Both the position numbers and the translations under genes were made by a program. DNA of 39,657 nucleotides, from IMG/VR virus record IMGVR_UViG_3300027741_000133, positions 1 to 39,657 of that record, one strand, 5' to 3'. The notes under the pieces are model-generated. The model searched no databases. It worked only from the letters and a program-made list of their open reading frames with translations, and was not told the origin of the DNA. Source of the stretch: a virus. Numbering within the stretch: position 1 is the first letter of the stretch; every line of letters begins with the position of its first letter. This document shows, one piece after another, positions 13,739 to 21,070 of the stretch.

Positions 13739-14746
13739 ATGAAGTTATTTAAAGAATTTCTTGTAGAGTCTGAAAGACAAAGGGGGAAGGCAACTTATAA
13801 TGATGAGCACGCAGTAGCACATTTGTGGAATCACTTTACCAAAGATGAAAAATTCCAAAAACATCTTGCAGCAGGTGAGCACGATGATGCACTTAGTCAT
13901 ATGAGAAGTGAAGTAAAAAAAGCAAAGAGGGATAAGGAACATCCCTTACATTTTAGTCAAGCTTCTCATAGTGGATTTTCTGGAGGAAGAAGAACTCAAC
14001 AGCATTCACCTTCGTATCATATACAACTATCTAAAGCTGTAAGGTCAACTCATTCATTGGCGACTTCAGAGCGAAGGGCTGGGTCTTCTGCGAAAAAAGG
14101 ATTACCTATGAGAGTTACTGGTAATATAGACGCACCAGTTACAAAATATTGGACTAGTCAGACTGGTAAAAATGTAGATAAACCAAAAACAGATTTGGAA
14201 ATTTATGATCCAAATAATCCAAAGTATTCTGTTCGTATAAGTAAGAAGCAAAGTAAAGCTTCTCAAACATTATCATCTAGTCCTAAAGAATCAAATGCAA
14301 CTTACAACCAAGCTGCAAAAACTCTTGGAAAGGAAATGCGTAAAAGTGGTAAATCAAAAGAAGAAGTTGAAGCAATGAAATCGTCGGTCGGTTCCAAAAT
14401 TAGTAAAGTCACTAGAGCATTAGGTCGTATGTCTAGCCCTAGAGCTACTCCTAAAAGACAACAAGCATTAAAAAGAGCTGCGCATAAAAGATTAATGGCT
14501 TTACACACAGAATATCCAGATATTGCGAGGCACGTTGGATCAGAAGCTAAAACTGGAGAAGGTAAATATGGAAGAAGTAAATCTGCACGATTAGGTTTAG
14601 TTGGAAATGAAGTGCAAGATTTAACAAAGGAAGTTAGAAATGTTTCTAATCCTGTTTTCATTAGGGCAAGTTTAGGTGGAGGAAAAAGAGCTGGAAGATT
14701 ACGTTCATCTCGTAGACGTATGAGTCTAACACCAAAAGGAAAGTAA
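13739..14746 (+). CDS. CTS-bearing basic protein, candidate injected PD-(D/E)XK-like nuclease
   Basis: 335 aa, MKLFKEFLVES N-terminus (third capsid-targeting copy; predicted cut after LVE). Residues 133-175 read PVTKYWTSQTGK ... KPKTDLEIYDPNNPKYSVRI-SKKQ, a D-x-E then (S/I)xKK layout suggestive of a PD-(D/E)XK nuclease core. The remainder is Lys/Arg/Ser rich, ending in RRMSLTPKGK. Likely packaged in the prohead and delivered with the genome. The nuclease idea is inference from spacing of acidic and Lys residues. Confidence 0.55.
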   Translation: MKLFKEFLVESERQRGKATYNDEHAVAHLWNHFTKDEKFQKHLAAGEHDDALSHMRSEVKKAKRDKEHPLHFSQASHSGFSGGRRTQQHSPSYHIQLSKAVRSTHSLATSERRAGSSAKKGLPMRVTGNIDAPVTKYWTSQTGKNVDKPKTDLEIYDPNNPKYSVRISKKQSKASQTLSSSPKESNATYNQAAKTLGKEMRKSGKSKEEVEAMKSSVGSKISKVTRALGRMSSPRATPKRQQALKRAAHKRLMALHTEYPDIARHVGSEAKTGEGKYGRSKSARLGLVGNEVQDLTKEVRNVSNPVFIRASLGGGKRAGRLRSSRRRMSLTPKGK

Positions 14747-14760
14747 TAATTATTAGATGA

Positions 14761-14840
14761 TGTGCCGCTTTTTGAACCGTCTACAATACTCACAATCGTC
14801 CTCAACTACCTGCTATCATAGTTGAGTACTTGAGGTTCTT
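14761..14840 (+). promoter_or_regulatory. stem-loop and promoter region of pair 2
   Basis: Stem-loop TGCCGCTT-TTTG-AACCGTC (14763-14781), then TATCAT (14814-14819) as a likely -10; no strong -35. Confidence 0.45.
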
Positions 14841-15305
14841 ATGACGACAACTGCACCTAGGAACACTACAACTGGAACTAACTATGAAACTCAGATTTAT
14901 AATTTTCTAACAGAAAATCATATTAAAAATTTTCATTCTCAGGTTGTGATTGGAAAAAAGCGAAATGGGGGAGTTCATATTGTTGACTTAATGTTTGATG
15001 GTGAAGTAGTATATAAAAAGAAAAGAAAAACTCCAGATTCACTTCATAAAGGTGGAACTCTAGTAAGTCTAAAACATCAAAATTCTGATGGAACTGCAGA
15101 GGAAAAGGTTCCATTTGAATGTATGAAATTGCAAGATGCAATTGATGATTATGGATATGATGCTGCAATCATTGTTCTTAATGGGGAGAATGGATGGAAG
15201 TGGAAAGAAGAGTATCTTTCTGAAAGATTCCGTAAAAGGATGAAATTGATTGCTCCTGATGTTACTATTATTTCACATCAAGATTTTATAACTCTATACT
15301 CATAA
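14841..15305 (+). CDS. PD-(D/E)XK-type restriction endonuclease candidate
   Basis: 154 aa. Residues 45-80 carry VHIVDLMFDGE ... GGTLVSLKHQ, a D...SxKxQ arrangement (Asp49, Lys78) typical of PD-(D/E)XK nucleases; a following helix MKLQDAIDDYGYDAAIIVLN fits the fold. Three bases separate its stop from the next start (a Dam-like methylase), so the pair resembles a compact restriction-modification unit. Recognition site unknown. Confidence 0.65.
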   Translation: MTTTAPRNTTTGTNYETQIYNFLTENHIKNFHSQVVIGKKRNGGVHIVDLMFDGEVVYKKKRKTPDSLHKGGTLVSLKHQNSDGTAEEKVPFECMKLQDAIDDYGYDAAIIVLNGENGWKWKEEYLSERFRKRMKLIAPDVTIISHQDFITLYS

Positions 15306-15308
15306 TAA

Positions 15309-15824
15309 ATGTCTTCACTATCACTTAAAGCTCTCACTGCAACCACAGGAAATCGTCACGATTGTTGGAACACTCCAAAGCATATTGTGAATGATGTTTT
15401 GGAGTTTTTTAATCATAATCTAGAATTAGATCCCTGTTCTAATAGTGAGGATAATCCAAATGTTCCTGCACGAAAAGTATATACAGAGGAAACAAATGGG
15501 TTAGCTCACGAATGGGATGCAGAAAGTGTCTTTATGAATCATCCTTATAGTGAAAGTAAGTTATGGATTCCTTATGCAGTTCAACAATATGAATGTGGAA
15601 ATGCAAAAGAGCTAATTCTTTTAATTAAATTAGATATCTCTACAAAATGGTGGAGTTCAGTATCAATGTATCCTTGGCTTGCAATTAATACAAGATTAAA
15701 ATTTGGTGATAGTAAAAGTGCTTCTCCATTTCAATCTGCTATTGTTTATCTTGGAAGTAATCTTGATAAATTTGTAGATGTATTTGGAAAATATGGAACT
15801 GTTTACATTCCATATGACGTGTGA
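15309..15824 (+). CDS. phage Dam-like N6-adenine methyltransferase
   Basis: 171 aa matching the phage DNA N-6-adenine methylase family (PF05869 type): DCWNTPKHIVNDVLEFF, LELDPCSNSEDNPNVPA, TNGLAHEWDAESVFMNHPYS. Motif IV reads N-H-P-Y (residues 77-80) where the family normally has N-P-P-Y. Proline-to-histidine next to the catalytic Asn may alter activity or be tolerated. It probably protects DNA from the nuclease encoded immediately upstream. Confidence 0.82.
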   Translation: MSSLSLKALTATTGNRHDCWNTPKHIVNDVLEFFNHNLELDPCSNSEDNPNVPARKVYTEETNGLAHEWDAESVFMNHPYSESKLWIPYAVQQYECGNAKELILLIKLDISTKWWSSVSMYPWLAINTRLKFGDSKSASPFQSAIVYLGSNLDKFVDVFGKYGTVYIPYDV

Positions 15825-15843
15825 GACGGTTTTTGAACCGTCT
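15824..15843 (+). repeat. intergenic stem-loop, perfect copy
   Basis: AGACGGTT-TTTG-AACCGTCT: 8-bp perfect stem, 4-base loop. It overlaps the methylase stop codon and precedes the promoter region of the next tRNA group (TACTAT near 15882). Confidence 0.8.
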
Positions 15844-15947
15844 ACCTAATCCCCCAAACGGGGGCGTAACTGTGATACTATATAAAGGTGGTCAGGACAA
15901 GCTCTTGACTTTCTCCTAAATTAGCTTTAAGCTATATAAAAGGATAT

Positions 15948-16027
15948 GCCTCACTGGCGAAATTGGTAAACGCGATAGATTTAGAATCTATTTCTTCGGA
16001 TTCTCAGTTCAAGTCTGGGGTGGGGCA
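15948..16027 (+). tRNA. tRNA-Leu(UAG)
   Basis: Acceptor GCCTCAC/GTGGGGC, anticodon arm ATAGA-TTTAGAA-TCTAT, variable arm TTCTTCGGATT. Confidence 0.88.
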
Positions 16028-16054
16028 TTTGGATTTTATATCCAATTTTTATGT

Positions 16055-16122
16055 GTGAATAGTGTAATTGGTAGCACGAAAATCTCCAAAATTTTTAGTT
16101 AAGGTTCAAGTCCTTATTCACG
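16055..16122 (+). tRNA. tRNA-Trp(CCA)
   Basis: Acceptor GTGAATA/TATTCAC, anticodon arm AAAAT-CTCCAAA-ATTTT, T arm AAGG-TTCAAGT-CCTT. Short at 68 nt. Confidence 0.82.
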
Positions 16123-16127
16123 CGCCA

Positions 16128-16200
16128 GCCCGATTAACTCAGCGAATAGAGTGCTCGTTTACGGAACAAGAAGTCATAGGTTTAAATCCTATATCGGGTA
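16128..16200 (+). tRNA. tRNA-Arg(ACG)
   Basis: Acceptor GCCCGAT/ATCGGGT, anticodon loop TTACGGA; stem has one mismatch. A34 would need host TadA to become inosine. Confidence 0.8.
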
Positions 16201-16203
16201 TTG

Positions 16204-16273
16204 ACTATAACTGCTAAATAAGTTATAGCCATCTAATGGAAGATTGGCGGAGTCCGGTTTATCTGTATAAATA
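16204..16273 (+). promoter_or_regulatory. hairpin and late promoter before HNH gene
   Basis: Stem GACTATAACT / AGTTATAGCC (16203-16230) after tRNA-Arg, then TATAAATA (16266-16273). GGTTTA (16256-16261) can pair with TAAACC (16289-16294) just before the start, a weaker version of the start-hiding hairpin seen at other endonuclease genes. Confidence 0.5.
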
Positions 16274-16298
16274 TTTCATATCATATCATTAAACCACT

Positions 16299-16757
16299 AT
16301 GGAAAATAGAAAACCAAATTGTTCTTGTGGTCATTGCGGTAAGGAAATTTACAGAAGACCTAGCCAAATAGAAAGTGGTTTGGTATTTTGTAGTAAATCT
16401 TGCACCGGAAAACACAGTAGAAAAAATGAAAAATCTTGTCCTATTTGTGGTAAAATAATTTTTGGTAAATCTAAAACTTGTTCCAGAACTTGTTCTAATA
16501 AAAATAGGAATGGAATAAAATATGATGGACTAAATAAAAATAACAAAGCCAATAAATCAAAAGTTTTAAAAGAAAATCTTTCTAAAATTAGAGGTGGTAT
16601 TTGTGAAGAATGTGGTAATGAAAATTATAATATTCTTCAAGTCCATCATATAATTGAAAGATGTAAAGGTGGAACTGATGATAATAGTAATTTAGAATTG
16701 CTATGTCCTAACTGTCATTATACAAAACATTTAGGAAACTCAAAATATGGAAAATAG
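16299..16757 (+). CDS. HNH endonuclease with zinc ribbons
   Basis: 152 aa. Three Cys clusters at the N-terminus (CSCGHCGKEI, FCSKSCTGKH, CPICGKIIF...C..TC), then an HNH domain: C-E-E-C-G, ILQVHHIIERCKGGTDDNSN and LLCPNCHYTKHLG. Its last three codons and stop (TAG 16755-16757) overlap the 5' acceptor strand of tRNA-Ser. Late promoter at 16266. Homing-type enzyme lodged inside the tRNA array. Confidence 0.8.
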   Translation: MENRKPNCSCGHCGKEIYRRPSQIESGLVFCSKSCTGKHSRKNEKSCPICGKIIFGKSKTCSRTCSNKNRNGIKYDGLNKNNKANKSKVLKENLSKIRGGICEECGNENYNILQVHHIIERCKGGTDDNSNLELLCPNCHYTKHLGNSKYGK

Positions 16758-16830
16758 CACGGATGGTCCGTAAATCGTCTTGAAAACGATGCCAGGGGAA
16801 ACTCTGATAGTTCGATTCTATTATTTTCCG
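16749..16830 (+). tRNA. tRNA-Ser(UGA)
   Basis: Acceptor GGAAAAT/ATTTTCC, anticodon arm ATCGT-CTTGAAA-ACGAT, long variable arm. Its first 9 bases are also the end of the HNH gene. Confidence 0.87.
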
Positions 16831-16858
16831 TTGCTATAATTATAGCAAATTTAATTAA

Positions 16859-16930
16859 GGGCGATTGGCGCAGAGGTAGCGCAGCTCCCCTACACGGAGA
16901 CGGCCACTGGTTCAAATCCAGTATCGCCCA
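16859..16930 (+). tRNA. tRNA-Val(UAC), C33
   Basis: Acceptor GGGCGAT/ATCGCCC, D arm GCGC/GCGC, anticodon stem CTCC/GGAG with loop CCTACAC, T arm ACTGG-TTCAAAT-CCAGT. Position 33 is C instead of U. Confidence 0.82.
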
Positions 16931-16957
16931 TTATAATATTATGGAGGTTTTTAAGTC

Positions 16958-17371
16958 GTGTCGATGTTTGACTATTTACGCTCATCGTATAATCTAGGAG
17001 AACACTTTACTGATATAGAACTTCATACCAAAGATATGGAAAGAGGTTTGGGTGGAACGCTAAGCCATTACTGGATTGACTCATCAGGACAACTCTTTGT
17101 AACGGATTATAGAGACACTCACGATATTGTGGAGACTCCTCCTCTACCTTTAGATAAACCTAATTGGTGGAATCCTCCATTCACTTATGTTCCAAATGGA
17201 AAACACGGAAAAGTATCTCCAGTTTATTTAACTGATTATGTTATTGTATACCCATCAAGCTGGGATGGTGATTGGGCTGAATGGCCGGAATGTAGAATTC
17301 ATCTAAAATTGGGAAAAATTCAGGAGTTTAATTATGTTTCAAAAGGTGAAAGATTTAATTTGGGGAATTGA
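16958..17371 (+). CDS. 137-aa cyanophage-type conserved hypothetical
   Basis: Starts MSMFDYLRSSYNLGEHFTDI; Trp/Tyr-rich, with strands in GGTLSHYWIDSSGQLFVTDY. Similar short proteins are familiar from cyanomyoviruses but have no assigned role. GTG start at 16958 chosen because GGAGG (16943-16947) sits 10 bases upstream; ATG 16964 is the alternative. Confidence 0.65.
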   Translation: MSMFDYLRSSYNLGEHFTDIELHTKDMERGLGGTLSHYWIDSSGQLFVTDYRDTHDIVETPPLPLDKPNWWNPPFTYVPNGKHGKVSPVYLTDYVIVYPSSWDGDWAEWPECRIHLKLGKIQEFNYVSKGERFNLGN

Positions 17372-17540
17372 ATATGGATGGAGTAATGTAGCCTATTCAT
17401 TTAGAATTTGGGCGGATATTATGGGTAATCAGTATAATGACCCACTTTATGTAAATTATACCGAACAAGAACGTCAAGATGATTATCTCTTTTATTTTTG
17501 GGATAGCTTGAATGATGGTATGGATGGCTTGATATATTAA
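17334..17540 (+). CDS. 68-aa paralogue of the 838-1161 product
   Basis: Shares YGWSNVAYSFRIWAD and FYFWDSLNDGMD with the protein at 838-1161. Overlaps the previous gene by 38 bases. Function unknown. Confidence 0.6.
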   Translation: MFQKVKDLIWGIEYGWSNVAYSFRIWADIMGNQYNDPLYVNYTEQERQDDYLFYFWDSLNDGMDGLIY

Positions 17541-17542
17541 TA

Positions 17543-17550
17543 TATAAATA
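17543..17550 (+). promoter_or_regulatory. T4-type late promoter for dps
   Basis: TATAAATA 16 bases before ATG 17566. Confidence 0.6.
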
Positions 17551-17565
17551 ATAAAAAAGATTACA

Positions 17566-18009
17566 ATGGAAAAATTATATAAACTATTATCTGATACTCA
17601 AGCATCTCTATTTGTATTATTTCAAAAGACTTGGAATTATCATTGGAATGTTCACGGAACTGATTTCCCACAACTTCACGAGTTGCTTGGCGGACAATAC
17701 GAAGCAATGTTTGAAGAGATAGATAGAATCTCCGAACATATGAGATACTTAAACATTCGTCCTGTATCTACAATGACTAGAATGGTTGAAGTATCTTCAA
17801 TTGAAGGACCAGCTAATGGTAATCAAGTGATTGATGCGAAAGGAATGGTAGAACAACTTTTAGCTGATAATGAAAAACTTATTGAAATGTTTAAAGATAT
17901 TTCTGAAGAAGCAGAAAAGCAAAGAAGTTATGCAACTGCAAATCTGGTTCAAGATTTAATGGAAGCTCACGGTGTTAATGTTTACAAATTACGTTCATAT
18001 CTACAATGA
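17566..18009 (+). CDS. dps: Dps-like ferritin (DNA starvation/stress protein)
   Basis: 147 aa. N-terminal LLSDTQASLFVLFQKTWNYH followed by WNVHGTDFPQLHELLGGQYE shows the Dps ferroxidase residues (His in YHWNVHG, Asp in TDF, Glu in YEAMFEEIDRISEHMR). The long helices AKGMVEQLLADNEKLIEMFK and ATANLVQDLMEAHGVNVYK complete the four-helix ferritin fold. Dps dodecamers oxidise and store iron and protect DNA. Cyanophages carry such genes as auxiliary stress functions. Stop overlaps the next start (ATGA). Confidence 0.88.
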   Translation: MEKLYKLLSDTQASLFVLFQKTWNYHWNVHGTDFPQLHELLGGQYEAMFEEIDRISEHMRYLNIRPVSTMTRMVEVSSIEGPANGNQVIDAKGMVEQLLADNEKLIEMFKDISEEAEKQRSYATANLVQDLMEAHGVNVYKLRSYLQ

Positions 18010-18230
18010 AGAAAAAGAAATTGAAAGAACTCATCCAAGGACCGCTAAGATTTCATCATCAAGATATTCACGAAGAACTTGATGAAATTAAAAATATATT
18101 AAATCAATTGAGTTTTCAAGTTATAGAACTCAAGAAAGAACTTTCTGAATTAAAGCCTAAGCCATTTAAGTCTACAGGCTGTGCCAAATGTGGAACTGGC
18201 ACAGCACCCTTGACGGTGACGCTGCCCTAG
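18006..18230 (+). CDS. 74-aa coiled-coil protein
   Basis: Helical with heptads in the middle (IHEELDEIKNILNQLSFQVI, ELKKELSELK) and a CAKCGTG end. The last codons overlap an intergenic stem-loop and the next -35, so the true functional end may be earlier; the C-terminus looks like translated regulatory DNA. Coupled to dps by ATGA. Confidence 0.5.
   Translation: MKKKKLKELIQGPLRFHHQDIHEELDEIKNILNQLSFQVIELKKELSELKPKPFKSTGCAKCGTGTAPLTVTLP
18178..18205 (+). repeat. intergenic stem-loop
   Basis: GCTGTGCCA (18178-18186) / TGGCACAGC (18197-18205), 9-bp perfect stem with a 10-base loop; lies inside the end of the coiled-coil gene and just before the promoter of pair 3. Confidence 0.75.
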
Positions 18231-18239
18231 TGGTATGGT
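18210..18239 (+). promoter_or_regulatory. sigma70-type promoter of pair 3
   Basis: TTGACG (18210-18215), 18-base spacer, TATGGT (18234-18239). Places the transcript start near 18246 and supports ATG 18311 for the next gene. Confidence 0.6.
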
Positions 18240-18310
18240 ATGAGGGTCCAACACATAGCCCCATAAAAGATGGAGCACTTCCCCCCTTATACATCACAAA
18301 GATTAATCAA

Positions 18311-19078
18311 ATGAAAGGTGTTCCTGGTTACGATACAACTGGTAAATCTCATCATGAAGGTAAAGAGAATGAACACAACACGGCTAAGATCTTGAATGAG
18401 AAAAAGGCTTATCCTTTTGAAGTCGTAGTTCTTGGTGGCAACCGAAAGCAAGATGCTATTTCTGGTTCTCAGCATCTTAGCATGAAGAGGATGAAAAACA
18501 CTAATAGTGGGACTCACGACTGGGCAAATCTTTCTAGTGTAGTTACTGATGGCTTGCTTGGAAATGTTTTTGATGAATTTCTTGATCAAATAAAAGAACT
18601 TCGTCAACTTCCTAAATCAATTCGTGAGGATATTGAGTTCCAATCACTGGTTGAACAAAAATTTAATGCCCTTCGTACAGCCAGTTTTGATTACCTTACT
18701 TCCGAAAATATCATTAAAGTGTTGAATAAGGGATTGATTGATGCTTGCTTTGACTTTCATATTGCCGTGAACGATATTGCAAAAAAGAAAATTTTCATTT
18801 ATGACGCGAATCGCCATCCCGTTTTTGAGTATGTAAAAAAGGGATTTACTGCATATTTGGAAGGTGATGCACCTCTGTCTCGTATGATTTATTTTGAAGA
18901 TTTTAATGGAAATCATTATCCTACAGATATTAGACTTCGTGTAACGAATAATAATGGAACCCGCGCATTTTTGGGAGTCAGTGAGGCAAACACAAACTCT
19001 TCAGTTGTAATTAAACTTCAGCAAGATAGGGTGGGCAATCTACTAAAATCCGTTAATCCTAGGGAGATCACTTACTGA
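18311..19078 (+). CDS. candidate restriction endonuclease of pair 3
   Basis: 255 aa starting MKGVPGYDTTGKSHHEGKEN. NEHNTAKILNEKKAYPFEVV is followed by RKQDAISGSQHLSMKRMK, a D...SxKR pattern compatible with a PD-(D/E)XK site (Asp and Lys about 10 residues apart). It lies 41 bases upstream of a DNA methyltransferase. An in-frame ATG at 18188 lies upstream of the promoter and is rejected. No named family recognised; specificity unknown. Confidence 0.5.
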   Translation: MKGVPGYDTTGKSHHEGKENEHNTAKILNEKKAYPFEVVVLGGNRKQDAISGSQHLSMKRMKNTNSGTHDWANLSSVVTDGLLGNVFDEFLDQIKELRQLPKSIREDIEFQSLVEQKFNALRTASFDYLTSENIIKVLNKGLIDACFDFHIAVNDIAKKKIFIYDANRHPVFEYVKKGFTAYLEGDAPLSRMIYFEDFNGNHYPTDIRLRVTNNNGTRAFLGVSEANTNSSVVIKLQQDRVGNLLKSVNPREITY

Positions 19079-19119
19079 TCTTACATTGTCCACGTTCACA
19101 TCTACCAATATAAAAATCT

Positions 19120-20085
19120 ATGACCATCACAATACTCCAACAAAACGCAGAACGAATGAATGAATTAGATCAGACATTTGATCTAATTTATATGGACCCT
19201 CCATTTGGACTTCAGCGTGATTTTATGATGTTGGAGAGTGATGGTATAGAAAAAGGATTTAGTGATACTTGGTCCTCTTTTGATGATTACATTGATTGGT
19301 ATTCTCATATCATCAATGAATCCTGGAAAAAATTAAATAAAAATGGTTGGATTTATCTTCATAATAACTTCATTGGAAATGCTCTTGTATTAAGCAAAGT
19401 CAACACTGAAATTAGAGATGCTTTCTATACAAATATCTCCTGGAAAAGAAGTGGACCAAAGAATAACATCAAAAATGGTTGGGGAAATATTGTAGATAGT
19501 ATTATGGTCCTTCGCAAAGGCAATCCTTATTTCAAAGTTGAATACACAGATTTAGATGCGAAATATAAACGTAATAGCTTCAAGAATCTTGATTCAAGAG
19601 GTTATTACGCTCTAGCAAAAGTTACAGGTGAAAAAAGTAGACCCTGTAGAGTATTTGATTTTAAAGGATATGTGCCGGAGTATGGATTCAGAATTTCGGA
19701 AGAAATGTTAACAGAATTGGATAGTCATAATTTACTTCACTACGGTAAAAATACAATTTATAAAAAAATATATCTTGAAGATAATAAAGGAGTTCCAGTT
19801 CAAAACCTATGGGATGATGTACATTACATCTCTCGTAGTGAAACTAACAAAAGGAAATATCCAACACAAAAACCTTTAAAATTACTTGAAAGGATTGTGG
19901 TATCATCTTGTCCTCCAAATGGCTGGGTATTTGATCCATTTTGTGGAAGTGGAACAACTGCAATTGCATCACAATTAAATGATAGAAATTGCATTACTTC
20001 TGATATAAATAAAGACGCTATACTTTTAGCTACTGAAGCAATAGAATTTAATAATTCTAAAGTTTTAGAAGAAGTTTCACTTTAA
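19120..20085 (+). CDS. DNA methyltransferase (beta-class)
   Basis: 321 aa. Motif IV DPPFG at residues 26-30, a long central target region, YPTQKPLKLLERIVVSSCPP and the SAM motif FDPFCGSGTTAIA near residue 273. The order is that of beta-class N6-adenine or N4-cytosine methylases. Partnered with the putative nuclease upstream. It is the last gene before the giant RNA locus. Confidence 0.88.
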   Translation: MTITILQQNAERMNELDQTFDLIYMDPPFGLQRDFMMLESDGIEKGFSDTWSSFDDYIDWYSHIINESWKKLNKNGWIYLHNNFIGNALVLSKVNTEIRDAFYTNISWKRSGPKNNIKNGWGNIVDSIMVLRKGNPYFKVEYTDLDAKYKRNSFKNLDSRGYYALAKVTGEKSRPCRVFDFKGYVPEYGFRISEEMLTELDSHNLLHYGKNTIYKKIYLEDNKGVPVQNLWDDVHYISRSETNKRKYPTQKPLKLLERIVVSSCPPNGWVFDPFCGSGTTAIASQLNDRNCITSDINKDAILLATEAIEFNNSKVLEEVSL

Positions 20086-20119
20086 TTAAAGAGACACTTT
20101 TTGAACTGGCATATCACAC

Positions 20120-20148
20120 TTGACTTACGGGGTTGGCTGTGGTATGTT
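20120..20148 (+). promoter_or_regulatory. sigma70-type promoter of large ncRNA
   Basis: TTGACT (20120-20125), 17-base spacer, TATGTT (20143-20148); a stem-loop half (CACTT-TTTG-AACTG) at 20094-20108 precedes it. The transcript begins with the leader GGTCGGTGAGAGAG also found before the tRNA array and the ubl gene. Confidence 0.75.
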
Positions 20149-20159
20149 AGTTAGGTCGG

Positions 20160-21025
20160 TGAGAGAGGCAGTGAAGCAATTCATTTCTAATTTTACAGAC
20201 AAACACACAACCACATAAACAAAATTGGGATTGTCCCTCCCCTAAGTTTGAAAAGAACTTAGAAAACTGACTTCTAATCTATGAGGGTCAGACATCTTCG
20301 GATGTATAAGGGAAAGGAAGATGGAGAATACGGGTGATTGCCCTTCCAACTCCACCAGTCTTCTATCGGTTAATTCTCCTTGGCGGGAGCAGATACCGTA
20401 AGTAGCACATAAGAGTGAGCACAACGCCAATAGTGAATGCTTCTTATATGACTGGGGATTACAGTAGTTATCCCAGAAATAGGACGGAAATATCCAATTA
20501 ACAGGATTCGCCGTGAAAGCACCGTATATCGTTCCTTCGGGTGGTATATTAGGTAAACTGCGATGGATGAAACTGAAGCCCCTAACGCTATTAACGAAAG
20601 TTGGTAGTTGTGTCGAAAGACCTCTAACGGACTGTATTCACGGTGCAGAAAGTTGGAAGATGTGCGAAACTAGATTCTGATCAAGTCAGGGTAGCAAGCA
20701 TAGAAGGTGAATTCCATTATTAGATTTACTCATTAGATTAAATGAGTGGGGAAGCATCTGAACTCGGAAACGACGAGGTGTGCGTACTATCCAAATTTAA
20801 GGATAGCACAGATGCAAAGGGACTAGACGACACTAAAGCCCTTAACACTTTTGTAGGTGCCAAATACCCCTTCTTGGAGTTGAAAATAATACTGCTGGAA
20901 GAAGTAAAGAAGGAAGCGCAAGGTAATGTCTTCCTCACCTACCACTTGTATTCCATACGACCGAGCAAGCGAACGGATTCGGCTGTTAACCGAAAGTAGC
21001 TAGGGGCAGTACCTAGGTATGGAGT
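20160..21025 (+). ncRNA. giant structured ncRNA, GOLLD/ROOL-like candidate
   Basis: About 860 nt with its own consensus promoter and no credible protein; short frames at 20742-20999 and on the minus strand have no ribosome site and odd composition. It is richer in G+C than its neighbours and full of local helices: ACATC-TTCG-GATGT (20292-20305), CTATCC/GGATAG (20787-20806), a near-perfect CTGGG..CCCAG stem (20443-20469), and a 3' tRNA-shaped domain (20952-21024). GOLLD RNAs are about 800 nt, occur in phages (including lake metagenomes) and lie beside tRNA genes, which fits. The class assignment is inference; an unrelated large RNA is possible. Confidence 0.65.
20952..21024 (+). tRNA. tRNA-Asn(GUU)-like domain at 3' end of large ncRNA
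   Basis: Canonical 73-nt geometry: acceptor TCCATAC/GTATGGA, D stem CCG/CGG, anticodon arm TTCGG-CTGTTAA-CCGAA, variable AGTAG, T stem CTAGG/CCTAG. The D loop lacks GG and the T loop is GGCAGTA instead of TTCRANY, so it may be an unusual tRNA or a tRNA mimic. Asn is the only amino acid otherwise missing from the tRNA set. Confidence 0.6.
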
Positions 21026-21027
21026 TT

Positions 21028-21069
21028 CTAACCTCTAACTTATATAAATAATAATAAATTAGAGGTTAG
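21028..21069 (+). promoter_or_regulatory. start-hiding hairpin with late promoter in the loop
   Basis: CTAACCTCTAA (21028-21038) pairs perfectly with TTAGAGGTTAG (21059-21069), which contains the Shine-Dalgarno AGAGG of the HNH gene. TATAAATA (21043-21050) lies in the loop, so late RNA starting near 21056 lacks the 5' arm. Confidence 0.75.
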
Positions 21070-21070
21070 A

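Noticed and set aside
20742-20999. 85-aa plus-strand frame and a 62-aa minus-strand frame inside the ncRNA locus
   Set aside because: No ribosome site, composition unlike neighbouring genes, and the region is dominated by paired structure including the tRNA-like domain.
20160-21025. Group II intron instead of a GOLLD/ROOL-like RNA
   Set aside because: No convincing domain V, no intron-encoded reverse transcriptase, and no split gene on either side.
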